Assembly: GCA_934647145.1 (NCBI GenBank)
Contig: CAKUFB010000002.1
Location: 1 to 35,760, forward strand
DNA: 35,760 nucleotides
Direction of reading: 5' to 3'
Origin: an uncultured Clostridia bacterium
GTDB taxonomy: Bacteria > Bacillota > Clostridia > Christensenellales > Aristaeellaceae
Within the stretch, counting starts at the first letter, position 1. The number at the start of each line of letters is the position of its first letter. The notes under the pieces were generated by a model. The model worked only from the letters and a program-made list of their open reading frames with translations, had not been told where the DNA came from and made no database searches. Below, one piece after another: positions 34,376 to 35,760 of the stretch. A program made the position numbers and the translations under genes.

Positions 34376-35544
34376 ACGCCTGGGCGGTCGTGGTGGCGGC
34401 GGGGCGCGGCGTGCGCTTCGGCCAGCCCTACAACAAGGTATTTTACCCGCTGTCCGGGCGCAGCATCCTGTCGCGCTCGCTGGACGCGCTGGCCGGCTCC
34501 GGCCTGTTTTCGGGGATCGTGCTGGTGCTGGGCGAGGGCGACGGTGAGGACTATCGAGCCCTGACGGCAGGCGAGGGCGCGTGCCCGCTGGTGAAAAGGA
34601 TCGTTTCAGGCGGCGCGACCCGGCAGGAGTCGGTGTACCATGGCCTGCTGGCGCTGCCCGAGGAGGCGGAGCTGGTCGCGATTCACGACGCGGCGCGCCC
34701 CTTCGTGACCGAGACCATACTGCGCGAAACGCTCTGCGAGGCGGAAAAGTGCGGCGCGTGCATTCCCGGCCGGGCGCTGGTGGACACCGTCAAGCGGCTG
34801 GACGCGCAGGGCTTCGCCGCCGAAACGCCCCCGCGCGAGGAGCTGTGCGCGGTGCAGACCCCGCAGTGCTTCCTGAAAAAGCGCATCCTGGAGGCGCACG
34901 AACGGGCGCTGAGCGAGGGCTTTTCAGGCACCGACGACGCGACGCTGTACGAACGCTACATGGGAAAGGTGCGTGTGCTGATGCTGCCCGACTGCGAAAA
35001 AAATATCAAGGTCACTACCCCCGCGGACGTAACCCCTGCCTTGCCCGAACTGCGCGTGGGCACGGGATACGACGCGCACAGGCTGGTCGAGGGGCGCAGG
35101 CTGGTGCTGTGCGGGGTAGAAATTCCCTATGAAAAGGGACTGCTGGGACACTCGGACGCGGACGTGGCCGTACACGCGCTGATCGACGCGCTGCTGGGCG
35201 CGGCGGCGCTGGGCGACATCGGCAGGCACTTTCCAGACTCCGACGAGCGCTATCGGGGCATTTCCTCGATGAAGCTGCTGGGCGAGGTCATGCGCCTTAT
35301 CGCCAAGGAGGGCTTTTTGCCAGTCAACGCCGACCTGACCCTCGTAGCGCAGCGGCCCAGGCTCAAGGACTTCATCCCCGTCATGCGCGAAAACCTCGCT
35401 CGAGCGATGAACCTGCCCGAGGACTGCGTCAACGTCAAGGCCACCACCACCGAGGGTATGGGCTTTGAAGGCGAGGGACTGGGCGTTTCCGCACAGGCCG
35501 CGACGCTGCTGCGCAAGGATTCGCCCGCAAGACCGCTCCGCTGA
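34372..35544 (+). CDS. ispDF: Bifunctional MEP pathway enzyme IspDF
   Basis: This 390-residue fusion covers two non-consecutive steps of non-mevalonate isoprenoid synthesis. Residues 1-223 are IspD (MEP cytidylyltransferase), with AAGRGVRFG at 9-17, GGATRQESV at 80-88 and HDAARPF at 105-111. Residues 228-385 are IspF (MEcPP synthase), with metal ligands Asp234 and His236 in GYDAHR, then GHSDADV and a C-terminal VKATTTEGMGFEG. The start is a GTG that overlaps the rqcP stop (GTGA), so it is read by coupled translation. Separate ispD and ispF genes are more usual in Firmicutes. Confidence 0.95.
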   Translation: MNAWAVVVAAGRGVRFGQPYNKVFYPLSGRSILSRSLDALAGSGLFSGIVLVLGEGDGEDYRALTAGEGACPLVKRIVSGGATRQESVYHGLLALPEEAELVAIHDAARPFVTETILRETLCEAEKCGACIPGRALVDTVKRLDAQGFAAETPPREELCAVQTPQCFLKKRILEAHERALSEGFSGTDDATLYERYMGKVRVLMLPDCEKNIKVTTPADVTPALPELRVGTGYDAHRLVEGRRLVLCGVEIPYEKGLLGHSDADVAVHALIDALLGAAALGDIGRHFPDSDERYRGISSMKLLGEVMRLIAKEGFLPVNADLTLVAQRPRLKDFIPVMRENLARAMNLPEDCVNVKATTTEGMGFEGEGLGVSAQAATLLRKDSPARPLR

Positions 35545-35573
35545 ACCGCACGCGCTCAATCCCGCGCGCCCGG

Positions 35574-35610
35574 CTGGGGGAGGTTCCGCTGCCGCTTCAC
35601 GCTCCCCCAG
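35574..35610 (+). terminator. Inverted repeat after ispDF
   Basis: CTGGGGGAG (35574-35582) and CTCCCCCAG (35602-35610) form a perfect 9-bp stem with a 19-nt loop. It lies 30 bp after the ispDF stop. There is no T tract, so termination is probable only by position. Confidence 0.5.
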
Positions 35611-35680
35611 ACCCCCACCGAAGTTACTCTGCTTCTTTCTATCGGAACGCAGATACCTTGCGCTCAGGCGGGGGTAGGGT

Positions 35681-35736
35681 GCGGGGAGGGGCGAAGCCCC
35701 TCCCCGCCCGCGCCCGGCGGCACAGCCGCCGGGCGC
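35681..35736. repeat. Two adjacent perfect GC palindromes
   Basis: GCGGGGAGGGGC-GAA-GCCCCTCCCCGC (35681-35707) and GCGCCCGGCGGC-ACA-GCCGCCGGGCGC (35710-35736) are each a perfect 12-bp stem with a 3-nt loop, 2 bp apart. The flanks are G-rich (GGGGGTAGGGTGCGGGG before, GGGGGTGGGGGTGCGGGG after). It looks like a dispersed intergenic element; no gene is present from 35545 to the window end. Confidence 0.75.
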
Positions 35737-35760
35737 AAACGGGGGTGGGGGTGCGGGGGA

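Overview
The window looks like a chromosomal segment of a GC-rich member of the Firmicutes (Bacillota), most likely class Clostridia. The reasons are consensus sigma-A-type promoters (TTGACA, 17 bp, TATAAT), strong AGGAGG ribosome binding sites, a T-box leader, a biotin-dependent sodium-pumping decarboxylase operon, and a mazG-hup-rqcP neighbourhood of Gram-positive type. No phage, insertion sequence, CRISPR array, rRNA or tRNA was seen. Most genes are housekeeping or sugar and ion metabolism genes.

Layout. (1) 113-2540, minus: ferrous iron uptake operon feoA-feoB plus a small Cys-rich membrane protein, with a palindrome inside its promoter. (2) 2826-7403: a sugar catabolism island with two AraC regulators, a Gfo/Idh/MocA oxidoreductase, a TIM-barrel sugar isomerase and a NagB-like isomerase/deaminase. 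(3) 7443-10656: a consensus promoter and a T-box with a UGG (Trp) specifier in front of a three-gene ABC importer, which together indicate a tryptophan transporter (trpXYZ). (4) 10729-15071: TspO, then on the minus strand an RluA pseudouridine synthase, a serine hydrolase and an unrecognised membrane-anchored protein. (5) 15111-18637, minus: an oxaloacetate decarboxylase sodium pump with genes gamma, biotin carrier, beta and alpha. (6) 18754-21880, minus: a TIM-barrel isomerase, a LysR regulator and a MATE exporter, with short UNCG-type hairpins in the gaps. (7) 21937-26031, minus: lon, engB and a divergent dprA-like gene. (8) 26152-28291: a small secreted protein, divergent from scpA and a DUF2461 gene. 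(9) 28545-35544, plus: a phosphohexomutase homologue that has lost its catalytic serine and part of its metal loop, transketolase, a YabN/MazG protein, HU, a 98-bp tandem repeat, RqcP and an IspDF fusion.

The items most worth a second look are the catalytically degenerate phosphohexomutase (28545-30068), the 98-bp tandem repeat between hup and rqcP, the family of tiny UNCG-loop hairpins between 18.7 and 22.0 kb, the divergent DprA-like protein downstream of lon and engB, and the palindromic operator candidate in the feo promoter. No clearly new multi-gene system was found. All functional calls rest on reading motifs by eye; no database search was run.
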